Below are positions 1 to 6,255 of a stretch of DNA of 10,474 nt, one piece after another. The notes under the pieces are model-generated. The model was not told where the DNA came from. It made no database searches and saw only the letters and a program-made list of their open reading frames with translations. A program made the position numbers and the translations under genes. Source of the DNA: Candidatus Roizmanbacteria bacterium. Its GTDB lineage: Bacteria; Patescibacteriota; Microgenomatia; UBA1406; GWC2-37-13. How positions within the stretch are numbered: the first letter of the stretch is position 1; every line of letters begins with the position of its first letter. The stretch is taken from assembly GCA_016206365.1 (NCBI GenBank), contig JACQRR010000176.1, positions 1-10,474 of the forward strand, in the 5' to 3' direction.

Positions 1-4
1 ATAC

Positions 5-74
5 GGAATCTATACAAACAATTATTGATATAGATTCCCGCTTTCGCCACGTCAGACGTGGCTTTCGCGGGAAT
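5..74. repeat. Two overlapping hairpins / palindromic repeat upstream of pilB
   Basis: The first arm GGAATCTATA (5-14) is perfectly complementary to TATAGATTCC (29-38). The second hairpin uses ATTCCCGC (34-41) with GCGGGAAT (67-74), and GCCACGTC (46-53) with GACGTGGC (55-62), separated by a TTTC/TTTC internal loop. The two share bases 34-38, so they cannot form fully at the same time. The second resembles the short 'ATTCCCGC...GCGGGAATGACA' palindromes that I recall as dispersed in CPR genomes (inference). No U-run follows, so a classical terminator for an upstream gene is not supported. Confidence 0.6.
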
Positions 75-123
75 GACATTGAAGTGGTTTCATTAGAACT
101 GCGAAACTCGTAACTTTCTTAAG

Positions 124-152
124 TTGCATTTTAACAAAAATCCACTTATATT
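124..152 (+). promoter_or_regulatory. Sigma70-type promoter of pilB, giving a leaderless mRNA
   Basis: A -35 box TTGCAT (124-129) and a -10 box TATATT (147-152) are separated by exactly 17 bp. Counting about seven bases past the -10 puts the transcription start at about 159, the A of the pilB ATG. No purine-rich Shine-Dalgarno sequence lies upstream, which fits leaderless initiation. The promoter probably serves pilB-pilT and possibly pilC. Confidence 0.6.
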
Positions 153-158
153 AAAAAT

Positions 159-1871
159 ATGCACATAACTCCCAGACGCGTTCTCAAAATTTTGCTACAA
201 AAAGGAATTTTAGACAAGGAAAAAGCCGAGAGAATTGAATTTGAGAGCCTCAAAAATGACATTCCTATCGCTGAATATCTTTTTAAAAACACCACGATTG
301 ATAAAAAAGACATTCTCGCTTCGCTTTCAGATTTAATGAAGGTACCGTATGTTGACATTGCTACTTCAGCGCTTGATCCGCAAGCTCTTGGTTTTGTGTC
401 TGAACTTATCGCTAGAAAATATGTCATTATTCCGGTTCGATATGACGCCCAGAACGAGACAGTCACCATCGCAACCACTGACCCATTTGATATCTCTGTC
501 TCTGACTTTCTTGAGCGTAAAACCGGAAAAAAAATTGTCCTGGCGCTAGGATATCGAGATGATATTAAAAAAACAATTGACCTGGCGTATTCGCAAAGTC
601 TTACACCCGAAGTAAAAGAAGCCCTCAAAGAGGTCCAGGTGATGGAGCTAATAAAAGAACCGGAAAGCTCTGGAGCTGTAATTAAAGAGGCGCCTATCTC
701 AAAAATCGTCAATACAATTTTGGAATTTGCTGTTAAAAGCCGCGCGTCCGATATCCATATCGAACCAGAACAGAATAAGACAAGAGTCCGCTATCGAATC
801 GACGGCATCCTTCATGACAAACTCACACTGCCGCTAGGAATTCACAATGCAATCGTTTCAAGAATTAAAATACTTTCCGAGATGAAAATAGATGAAAGAA
901 GAATTCCACAAGACGGCAGATTTTACTTTAGGTTGGGTGAAGAGGAAGACGATCTTCGCATATCTACGCTACCAACCGTCAATGGCGAAAAAGTCGTGCT
1001 ACGGCTGCTAAAAAAAACCGGCGGGCTTCCATCTTTGTCGGAGCTCGGTCTGCGAGGAACACCCCTAAAGAGCCTTGAAGAAGCCATTTTAAAACCCTAT
1101 GGAATAGTGCTCGTAACCGGTCCCACAGGATCTGGTAAAACTACGACACTCTATTCTATCTTATCAATACTAAATAAACCTTCTGTGAATATAATAACGC
1201 TGGAGGATCCGGTCGAATATCAAATTCCCGGAGTCAACCAAGTTCAGATTAATCCGCAGGCTGGGCTTACATTTAGCACTGGTCTACGATCTATTCTACG
1301 ACAGGATCCAAACATCGTCCTGGTGGGAGAAATACGAGATAAAGAAACCACCCAACTGACAATCCAGGCATCCCTAACTGGTCATCTAGTCTTTTCAACT
1401 CTTCACACCAGCGACGCTGCTACGGCAATACCCAGGCTAATTGATTTGGGTGGCGAACCATTTCTAATAGCTTCGGTTCTCAATGCTTCGCTTGCCCAAA
1501 GAATTGTTAGAAGAATATGCAATTACTGCAAAATGACCTACGAACCGCCAGAAGAAGTGCAAAAAAATATAAAATTAATACTAGGAGACCTGCTTTCAAA
1601 ACCTTATTTGGAAGGGAGACCCATCCAACTTGTAAAAGGAGAAGGTTGCGATGAATGCGAACACACGGGTTACCTTGGCCGCATAGCCACGTTTGAAGTC
1701 TTGAAAATTACTCCTTCGATCAATACAATGATTTTGAAACAAGCTACCAGCCGAGAAATTGAGGAACAAGCAAAAAAAGAAGGTTTAATAACTATGGTAC
1801 AGGACGGTTATCTTAAAGCGCTCGATGGAATAACTACAATTGAAGAGATATTAAGAGTAACTGAGATCTAA
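159..1871 (+). CDS. pilB: Type IV pilus extension ATPase PilB (GspE/PulE family)
   Basis: A cytoplasmic hexameric ATPase of the type II secretion/type IV pilus superfamily that powers pilin insertion at the PilC platform. The 570 aa length is normal for PilB. The N-terminal ~150 residues look like the MshEN/T2SSE_N regulatory domain. Walker A is GPTGSGKTT (321-329), the Walker B region is LVGEIRD (388-394, Glu391), and the His box is HLVFSTLHT (409-417). A zinc-binding tetracysteine follows, C454-x2-C457 and C497-x2-C500, typical of PilB and GspE but absent from PilT. The sequence SDIHIEPE near 196-203 is the usual entry to the ATPase domain. The ATG at 159 is placed by the promoter, with transcription predicted to begin at that codon. 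pilT follows 11 bp after the TAA stop, so the two are probably cotranscribed. GspE of a type II secretion system is the alternative, but the adjacent pilT argues for a pilus. Confidence 0.93.
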   Translation: MHITPRRVLKILLQKGILDKEKAERIEFESLKNDIPIAEYLFKNTTIDKKDILASLSDLMKVPYVDIATSALDPQALGFVSELIARKYVIIPVRYDAQNETVTIATTDPFDISVSDFLERKTGKKIVLALGYRDDIKKTIDLAYSQSLTPEVKEALKEVQVMELIKEPESSGAVIKEAPISKIVNTILEFAVKSRASDIHIEPEQNKTRVRYRIDGILHDKLTLPLGIHNAIVSRIKILSEMKIDERRIPQDGRFYFRLGEEEDDLRISTLPTVNGEKVVLRLLKKTGGLPSLSELGLRGTPLKSLEEAILKPYGIVLVTGPTGSGKTTTLYSILSILNKPSVNIITLEDPVEYQIPGVNQVQINPQAGLTFSTGLRSILRQDPNIVLVGEIRDKETTQLTIQASLTGHLVFSTLHTSDAATAIPRLIDLGGEPFLIASVLNASLAQRIVRRICNYCKMTYEPPEEVQKNIKLILGDLLSKPYLEGRPIQLVKGEGCDECEHTGYLGRIATFEVLKITPSINTMILKQATSREIEEQAKKEGLITMVQDGYLKALDGITTIEEILRVTEI

Positions 1872-1882
1872 TTTTTAATATT

Positions 1883-2935
1883 ATGGATATTTTTCACCTT
1901 TTCGACCTTACAATCGAAAAACAGGCTTCCGATCTTCATCTGGTTTCAGACTATTATCCAACAATCAGAATAAATAATGAACTTTATTTTGTAAGATCTT
2001 CAAATATTCTCACCCAGGAAAACGTAGAAAAACTTGTTATTTCAATTCTTAACGAAGAACAAAAAGAAAATCTTTTCGCCAATAAAGAGATCGACCTCGG
2101 TTATGAGTACAAAGGCAATCGCTTTCGTACTAATATATATTATGCAAAATATAAACTGGCAGCGGCTTTTAGATTGATAGGTAGCAAAATTAGAACCATA
2201 GAAGAACTCAATCTTCCTTCGCAATTTCATCAATTTACCGACGTTAACCAAGGGTTGATTTTGATCACCGGGCCAACCGGCGAGGGGAAATCGACTAGCA
2301 TAGCGGCAATAATCGATGAAATCAATCATAAATACGCAAAACACATCATTACCATCGAAGACCCGATTGAATATGTATATCCGACAGCCAAATCGATTAT
2401 TTCTCAAAGGGAGCTACACCAAGACACACATTCTTGGAATATAGCACTGCGTTCGGCTCTAAGAGAAGATCCCGACGTCGTTCTCATCGGAGAGATGAGA
2501 GATTATGAAACGATACAGTCGGCTCTTACCATTGCAGAAACCGGCCATCTAGTATTTTCTACTTTGCACACCGGTTCTACCTCTGAAACAATAAATCGAG
2601 TCATTGACGTGTTTCCGGCAAATCAGCAGAATCAAATACGCTCCCAGCTCTCTTCGGTTTTAAAGGCGGTAGTTGCACAGCGGCTGCTCCCCTCGCTGGA
2701 CAAAAGTAAGCGCCTGCCTGCCGTTGAGGTATTAATCAATATTCCAGCCGTAGCCGCTGTGATTCGCGAGGGAAGAACCCATATACTAGATAATATTTTA
2801 GAAACAGAGGAGGAACAAGGCCTGTATCTTTTTGAAAAATATTTGCTCAAAATGTACGAAAAAAGTCTTATCTCAAAGGACACAGCCTTATCTTATGCCA
2901 TAAGAACAAATGAGATGAAAAAATTCCTAAAATGA
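1883..2935 (+). CDS. pilT: Type IV pilus retraction ATPase PilT
   Basis: A cytoplasmic ATPase that drives pilus disassembly and retraction. The 350 aa length and the lack of the tetracysteine zinc site separate it from PilB. The opening includes ASDLHL (15-20), as in PilT. Walker A is GPTGEGKST (130-138); Glu134 stands where the family nearly always has Ser. The Walker B region is LIGEMRD (201-207, Glu204) and the His box is HLVFSTLHT (222-230). The segment PAVAAVIREGRTHIL (about 288-302) matches the PilT-specific region that corresponds to AIRNLIRE in well-studied PilT proteins. The ATG lies 11 bp after the pilB stop and no Shine-Dalgarno is visible, so translation may be coupled or SD-independent. 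The TGA stop lies inside the left arm of a hairpin (2933-2964). PilU or a second PilT paralogue cannot be excluded. Confidence 0.92.
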   Translation: MDIFHLFDLTIEKQASDLHLVSDYYPTIRINNELYFVRSSNILTQENVEKLVISILNEEQKENLFANKEIDLGYEYKGNRFRTNIYYAKYKLAAAFRLIGSKIRTIEELNLPSQFHQFTDVNQGLILITGPTGEGKSTSIAAIIDEINHKYAKHIITIEDPIEYVYPTAKSIISQRELHQDTHSWNIALRSALREDPDVVLIGEMRDYETIQSALTIAETGHLVFSTLHTGSTSETINRVIDVFPANQQNQIRSQLSSVLKAVVAQRLLPSLDKSKRLPAVEVLINIPAVAAVIREGRTHILDNILETEEEQGLYLFEKYLLKMYEKSLISKDTALSYAIRTNEMKKFLK

Positions 2936-2964
2936 CACGCATCTTAACCATAATTTGCGTGTCA
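2933..2964. repeat. Perfect 9-bp inverted repeat at the pilT stop codon
   Basis: TGACACGCA (2933-2941, starting with the pilT TGA) is complementary to TGCGTGTCA (2956-2964) with a 14-nt loop. The hairpin has no following U-run, so it is not a standard intrinsic terminator. It may protect the pilT mRNA 3' end, or it may be the edge of the dispersed repeat that starts at 2960. Confidence 0.6.
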
Positions 2965-3034
2965 TCCCGAGGAACTATACGACGAGGGATCCCAGCAAAA
3001 TCAAATCAGATGCTGAAACAAGTTCAGCATGACA
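2960..3034. repeat. Dispersed palindromic (MITE-like) repeat between pilT and pilC
   Basis: A ~75-bp segment bounded by short inverted ends, TGTCAT (2960-2965) and ATGACA (3029-3034). It contains ATCCC/GGGAT arms (2964-2968 and 2986-2990) and an inner hairpin TGCTGAA-ACAAG-TTCAGCA (3011-3029). The shape resembles non-coding 'TGTCATCC...CAGCATGACA' repeats that I recall as scattered through CPR genomes; copy number cannot be judged here. It ends only 10 bp before the pilC ATG. It may have split an originally tight pilT-pilC junction. There is no gene inside it. Confidence 0.55.
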
Positions 3035-3044
3035 AGATTCATCT

Positions 3045-4247
3045 ATGCTTTTTAAATTCAAAGCCATAAAGGAAGGAAAATTGGTCGTAGATAAAATACA
3101 AGCAGATAGTCAGGAAGCGGTTTTGCGCTTTTTAAAAACCGGCGATTATTTTCCCATCTCTATTTGGAGGGTTGATTTACCAACTACAACTCTTTTTAGC
3201 TTTTTATTCAAAAGGGTAAGTTTTAACGATGTCGTCGATCTCACCAGACAGTTGGCGATAATGCTTGATGCCGGCCTTACCCTTATCGATGCCTTAGACA
3301 TCTTAAAAAAACAGATAACTAAGCCCAATCTATTAAATGTATTGGAAAACTTAGATAAAGAGATTAGGGCGGGTAGGAACTTTTCTTCAGCCCTCTCGTT
3401 ATATCCCCAATACTTTTCTGGCCTCTACATCTCGCTGGTTAAGTCTGGTGAAGCTTCTGGTAAATTAAGCGATATTCTGATCAGACTTTCTGACAACCTT
3501 GAAAAAGAGAGAGCCTTTCGGGGAAAGTTGCGGGGTGCGCTCATTTACCCGGCTTTTATCATCGTTGGAATGGTGGTTGTGGCTTTTGTTATGATTACGT
3601 TTGTCATTCCAAAGCTACTTGAACTTTATAAGGAATTCAATACCGAACTTCCTTTTTCAACCAAGGCTCTCTTATTTATTTCTTCTTTCTTCAGCAAATA
3701 TTGGTTGATATTAATCGTCGGCTTTGCAACTCTAGTGATAGCCTTAGTAAATTATTTTAATACCAAATCAGGAAAACTACGTTTAGATTCGTTTCTTCTT
3801 AGACTACCGGTAATAGGAAATGTTTTTAAAATGGCGGCTTTAGTTGATGCAACCCGCACTCTTTCGATTCTTGTTTCCTCCGGGGTTTCACTGATGGAAG
3901 CGCTTAGCATCATCATCGAGACCTCGTCTAACCTGATTTATAAAAACGCCTTTGAGAAGATAAAAAAACACGTAGAAAAAGGCGTATCGCTGGGAATTGC
4001 CATGAAACAGTCTGGTATCTTTCCGCCTATTCTTGTCCAAATGACTCTGGTTGGGGAACAGACAGGTCATCTAGACGAGACGCTTTTTAGGGTCTCCAGA
4101 TACTTTGAGCTGGATTCGGAGCTGGCCATAAAAGCTATGACCACTCTGATTGAACCTACCATACTAATTGTGATAGGTACGGGTGTCGGTTTTCTGGTTT
4201 TTTCAATCATTACACCAATTTACTCCTTAACATCATCTCTAAAATGA
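3045..4247 (+). CDS. pilC: Type IV pilus inner-membrane platform protein PilC (GspF family)
   Basis: A polytopic inner-membrane protein that anchors the pilus base and couples PilB or PilT ATP hydrolysis to pilin movement. The 400 aa length is normal for PilC. Two T2SSF repeats are visible: about 60-183, with LTRQLAIMLDAGLTLIDAL (66-84) and LVKSGEASGKL (131-141); and about 263-385, with TRTLSILVSSGVSLMEAL (270-287) and LVGEQTGHLDE (335-345). Three membrane segments are predicted at about 168-190, 219-237 and 372-392. The N-terminal stretch FKFKAIKEGK is the usual opening of PilC. The ATG at 3045 gives a full-length family N-terminus. No Shine-Dalgarno is visible, because the upstream bases belong to a dispersed repeat. 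It probably shares the pilB-pilT transcript unless the repeat interrupts it. An IS now lies 64 bp downstream. Confidence 0.93.
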   Translation: MLFKFKAIKEGKLVVDKIQADSQEAVLRFLKTGDYFPISIWRVDLPTTTLFSFLFKRVSFNDVVDLTRQLAIMLDAGLTLIDALDILKKQITKPNLLNVLENLDKEIRAGRNFSSALSLYPQYFSGLYISLVKSGEASGKLSDILIRLSDNLEKERAFRGKLRGALIYPAFIIVGMVVVAFVMITFVIPKLLELYKEFNTELPFSTKALLFISSFFSKYWLILIVGFATLVIALVNYFNTKSGKLRLDSFLLRLPVIGNVFKMAALVDATRTLSILVSSGVSLMEALSIIIETSSNLIYKNAFEKIKKHVEKGVSLGIAMKQSGIFPPILVQMTLVGEQTGHLDETLFRVSRYFELDSELAIKAMTTLIEPTILIVIGTGVGFLVFSIITPIYSLTSSLK

Positions 4248-4295
4248 AGAACCAACATCTTAATTGTTTGTGAAAGATCTATTATAAAACTGATC

Positions 4296-4311
4296 CAAGG
4301 CTTTGAATTTG
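4296..4311. repeat. Target site duplication, left copy
   Basis: CAAGGCTTTGAATTTG abuts the left end of the IS and is repeated exactly at 5600-5615. The outermost bases could belong to either the element or the target, so the true duplication is 14-16 bp. Its perfect conservation suggests a recent insertion by simple transposition. Confidence 0.88.
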
Positions 4312-4362
4312 TGTTAAGTAACTTTTGAATTTTCCACTTTTTGGAACTTTGAATTTTCCGAT
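4312..4362. repeat. Left IS end with two subterminal motif copies
   Basis: After the TGTTAAG tip, ACTTTTGAATTTTCC (4321-4335) and GGAACTTTGAATTTTCCGAT (4343-4362) are two copies of the same motif in direct orientation. The second copy matches the outermost motif of the right end (5573-5592, opposite strand) over all 20 bases. The spacing suggests two transposase contacts per end. Confidence 0.7.
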
Positions 4363-4386
4363 CGCTTTTTGCAAATAAAATTAATA

Positions 4387-4403
4387 GGATAAAATATTTA
4401 TCC
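4387..4403 (-). terminator. Possible weak terminator of the transposase
   Basis: GGATAAA and TTTATCC form a 7-bp stem with a 3-nt loop just past the transposase stop. On the - strand it is followed by a T-rich stretch (about 4372-4386). The stem is A/T-rich, so termination would be weak. It lies inside the IS. Confidence 0.35.
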
Positions 4404-4423
4404 CTCTCACTTTTACTCCAGGA

Positions 4424-5503
4424 CTACTTGAGTCTTAATTTACTTTTGTGAAATATTCTGTTCATGCTCTGAAAGTAAATAGTGTCACCAATTATCTTCA
4501 ACCACACTCTACAAAGCATATAGCCTGGTGGTAGTTTGCACCAAACCCCGTACAGGGAAACGGTGTTAAACTTGGTGACTCGTCTCCTCTCCCAGACGGT
4601 CAAGATTTCATCAAGTTCCTCTTTTCCGGGTTTTCTTTTGGCAGGATACCATTTAGAGCTGTGAGTTTTTCCTTCAAAATACTCACTTTTAAACTCATAG
4701 TTGTACCAGTGTAACCACTCCTTGAATTTCTCGTTCACCTCTTGCTTATTTTCAGCGTTTATCACTTCCGGAACAAAATCCTTCTGGACAAACTGCCAGA
4801 ACTTCTCAATCTTTCCTTTGGTTTGGGCTCTTTTGGCAAAGACGAGTTCAATAGCAAGTTTAGCCGCATAAAATTGGTAGTCGGCTTCACCAATCTTACT
4901 GTTGGCTTTGTATTGGCTGCCTCGGTCTTGAAGCATTTTGTTTGGTATCCCAGCTATCAGGAGTGAGTAATACCAGACGATAAAGACATTGGCTTTATGT
5001 TGGCTTGCAAACCACTCAGCGTAGGGGACAAAGCGTGAATGATCGTCAAGAGTTGCCGTTAAATACAGAGCTCCTATTCGAGGAAATATTATCTTCCCCA
5101 TAATATCCGTCTGCCACATCTCGTTTGGAGAGCTTGCTTCAAAAGTCTGGATTGGTTTTAATCTTTTGATATTAACCTTAACCAAGCCGGCTTTCTTCAA
5201 AATCTTGCCAACTGCTCGTATGCTTACCGGTAACTTAAGTTTATCTCGAATGTTTCTCGACGATCTCCAAGGATCTTTAATTTTCAAATCTGTAATCTTT
5301 TCTACTTGTTCTTGAGTCAATTTTCTGTTGTTTCCTCCGCGCTCATCCTTTAATCCATCAATTCCATCTTTAAGAAACCGTTTTCTATAGTTTAGAAATG
5401 TACGAGGAGTACAAGATAATCTCTCGCATGCTTTTGAAATGGCAACTTCTTTTCTTAAGAATGCGGCAACCGCCTCAAGCTTTTGTTCTATGGGTCTTGT
5501 CAT
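4424..5503 (-). CDS. IS481-like DDE transposase
   Basis: A 359 aa DNA-binding integrase-fold recombinase that moves the surrounding IS. The N-terminal ~110 residues hold helix-turn-helix segments, including AISKACERLSCTPRTFLNYR (21-40) and a second HTH near 80-108. The retroviral-integrase core follows: MWQTDIMG supplies Asp133, LDDHSRF (152-158) is a conserved core motif of this group, LQDRGSQY supplies Asp193, and KGKIEKFW supplies Glu233. The DDE triad is therefore complete, with 39 residues between Asp193 and Glu233. The ATG at 5503 is fixed by a strong Shine-Dalgarno site 4 bases upstream. The stop is TAG (4424-4426). The gene is intact and probably active. It reads toward the pilC 3' end, so leftward read-through would make pilC antisense RNA. 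Confidence 0.92.
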   Translation of the reverse strand: MTRPIEQKLEAVAAFLRKEVAISKACERLSCTPRTFLNYRKRFLKDGIDGLKDERGGNNRKLTQEQVEKITDLKIKDPWRSSRNIRDKLKLPVSIRAVGKILKKAGLVKVNIKRLKPIQTFEASSPNEMWQTDIMGKIIFPRIGALYLTATLDDHSRFVPYAEWFASQHKANVFIVWYYSLLIAGIPNKMLQDRGSQYKANSKIGEADYQFYAAKLAIELVFAKRAQTKGKIEKFWQFVQKDFVPEVINAENKQEVNEKFKEWLHWYNYEFKSEYFEGKTHSSKWYPAKRKPGKEELDEILTVWERRRVTKFNTVSLYGVWCKLPPGYMLCRVWLKIIGDTIYFQSMNRIFHKSKLRLK

Positions 5504-5507
5504 ATTC

Positions 5508-5515
5508 TCACCTCC
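5508..5515 (-). promoter_or_regulatory. Strong Shine-Dalgarno site of the transposase
   Basis: On the - strand GGAGGTGA lies four bases before the ATG at 5503. It is the only clear Shine-Dalgarno site among the protein genes of the window and decides the transposase start. Confidence 0.85.
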
Positions 5516-5547
5516 AATCTATTGGTGAGTATATGATTTGCTACTTA

Positions 5548-5599
5548 ATCGGAAATTTCAAAGTGCTAATCTATCGGAAAATTCAAAGTTCCCTTAACA
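5548..5599. repeat. Right IS end with two subterminal motif copies
   Basis: ATCGGAAATTTCAAAGTG (5548-5565) and ATCGGAAAATTCAAAGTTCC (5573-5592) are inverted versions of the left-end motifs, followed by the tip CTTAACA (5593-5599). The outer copy is the reverse complement of 4343-4362. Confidence 0.7.
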
Positions 5600-5615
5600 C
5601 AAGGCTTTGAATTTG
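5600..5615. repeat. Target site duplication, right copy
   Basis: CAAGGCTTTGAATTTG is identical to 4296-4311. It is followed after 7 bp by the pilin -35 box, so the IS inserted immediately upstream of the pilin promoter without disrupting its core. Confidence 0.88.
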
Positions 5616-5622
5616 CTTCCCC

Positions 5623-5651
5623 TTGACAAAAAAAATTAAGTATAGTAGTCT
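5623..5651 (+). promoter_or_regulatory. Probable pilin promoter
   Basis: A perfect -35 box TTGACA (5623-5628) is followed, with a 17-bp spacer, by TAGTCT (5646-5651), a poor -10 that keeps the key T-A-T positions. Transcription would start at about 5658, five bases before the ATG, giving an almost leaderless mRNA. The better-looking TATAGT (5641) and TATAAT (5656) have spacers of 12 and 27 bp, so the -10 assignment is uncertain. The -35 is outside the IS and belongs to the original locus. Confidence 0.5.
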
Positions 5652-5662
5652 GAATTATAATA

Positions 5663-6250
5663 ATGAAACGAGCCTTTACTTTAATCGAAGTACTTATAGT
5701 CATAGCCATATTGGGACTTCTGGCTGTAGCGATTCTAGTAGCATTGGATCCAATAGAACAAATAAATAGAGCCAGGGATGTCCAGGCGGTGACTGCTCAA
5801 GGTGAGATTAGGGGTGCAATTCAGCGCTTTTACGCTTCTAAGCTTCGATTTCCCTGGTGTGCCACAACCGATATAGACGATACTTGTCTCACTTGGATTA
5901 CTGCGGGTGCTACGAATTGCGCTGCGGGAGACGGCATGGTTTTTGGAGGAACAGCTCCAGACGATTGTGCGGCAGAGGTTTTAGACGAGTTGGTAGACGC
6001 AGGCGAACTCAAAACCACCCTACCAGACCCGATCACATCTAGATTGATGCTGACGCTGCCTGCAGCCGGCGGTGGAGCGAGCTATTTTGTCCTATTCGAT
6101 CCCGTCTCAAAAGGCGAAAGTGCGTTTGAAGACAACGGAACATACTTTACTGTCGATGATTGCCAAGCCGCTAATGCCGGAACTGCTGCCACTTGTACAG
6201 GTACAGACCCGGGTGGGGTGACTGATCACTGCTTTATCTGCATCGATTGA
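5663..6250 (+). CDS. Type IV pilin / pseudopilin, cysteine-rich
   Basis: A secreted pilus subunit of 195 aa with a class III signal. The short basic leader MKRA precedes FTLIEVLIVIAIL, so prepilin peptidase should cut after Ala4 and methylate Phe5; Glu9 becomes the conserved Glu5 of the mature protein. Ala rather than Gly at -1 is uncommon but known. The hydrophobic N-terminal helix spans about 5-28 and continues as an amphipathic helix to about 60. The globular part contains eight cysteines (66, 75, 86, 102, 167, 178, 190, 193) and ends in CFIC near the C-terminus. It is rich in Ala, Gly, Asp and Thr, and the gene is visibly richer in G+C than its neighbours. No Shine-Dalgarno is visible. 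It follows pilB, pilT and pilC, so it is probably a subunit of that pilus. Whether it is the major pilin or a minor one cannot be told. Confidence 0.85.
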   Translation: MKRAFTLIEVLIVIAILGLLAVAILVALDPIEQINRARDVQAVTAQGEIRGAIQRFYASKLRFPWCATTDIDDTCLTWITAGATNCAAGDGMVFGGTAPDDCAAEVLDELVDAGELKTTLPDPITSRLMLTLPAAGGGASYFVLFDPVSKGESAFEDNGTYFTVDDCQAANAGTAATCTGTDPGGVTDHCFICID

Positions 6251-6255
6251 GAATG

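Larger units (their letters stand above)
4312..5599. mobile_element. IS481-like insertion sequence, complete, ~1288 bp
   Basis: A single-gene DDE element bounded by imperfect inverted ends. The left end reads TGTTAAGTAACTTTTGAATT and continues TTCC. The right end, read inward, is TGTTAAGGGAACTTTGAATT and continues TTCC. The tips are TG...CA, common in the IS3/IS481 group, and a perfect 14-16 bp direct repeat flanks it. Each end carries two copies of an ACTTTGAATTTTCC-type motif, probably transposase binding sites. The transposase is intact and has its own strong ribosome binding site. The element sits between pilC and the pilin gene and points leftward. Excising it in silico leaves a ~80-bp pilC-to-pilin-promoter spacer. 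Family assignment rests on transposase architecture and ends; an uncharacterised neighbouring group is possible. Confidence 0.9.

Noticed and set aside
146..712. Long - strand reading frame opposite pilB
   Set aside because: A shadow of pilB; the + strand product has full PilB motifs.
2933..2964. Intrinsic terminator after pilT
   Set aside because: The stem is good, but no U-run follows on the + strand, and pilC downstream has no clear promoter of its own.
5398..5610. Small + strand reading frame over the 5' end of the transposase
   Set aside because: It lies opposite the transposase, spans the IS terminus and has no recognisable domain or start signal.
5641..5661. TATAGT (5641) or TATAAT (5656) as the pilin -10 box
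   Set aside because: Spacers from the TTGACA box would be 12 or 27 bp, outside the normal range. TAGTCT at 17 bp was preferred, though at low confidence.
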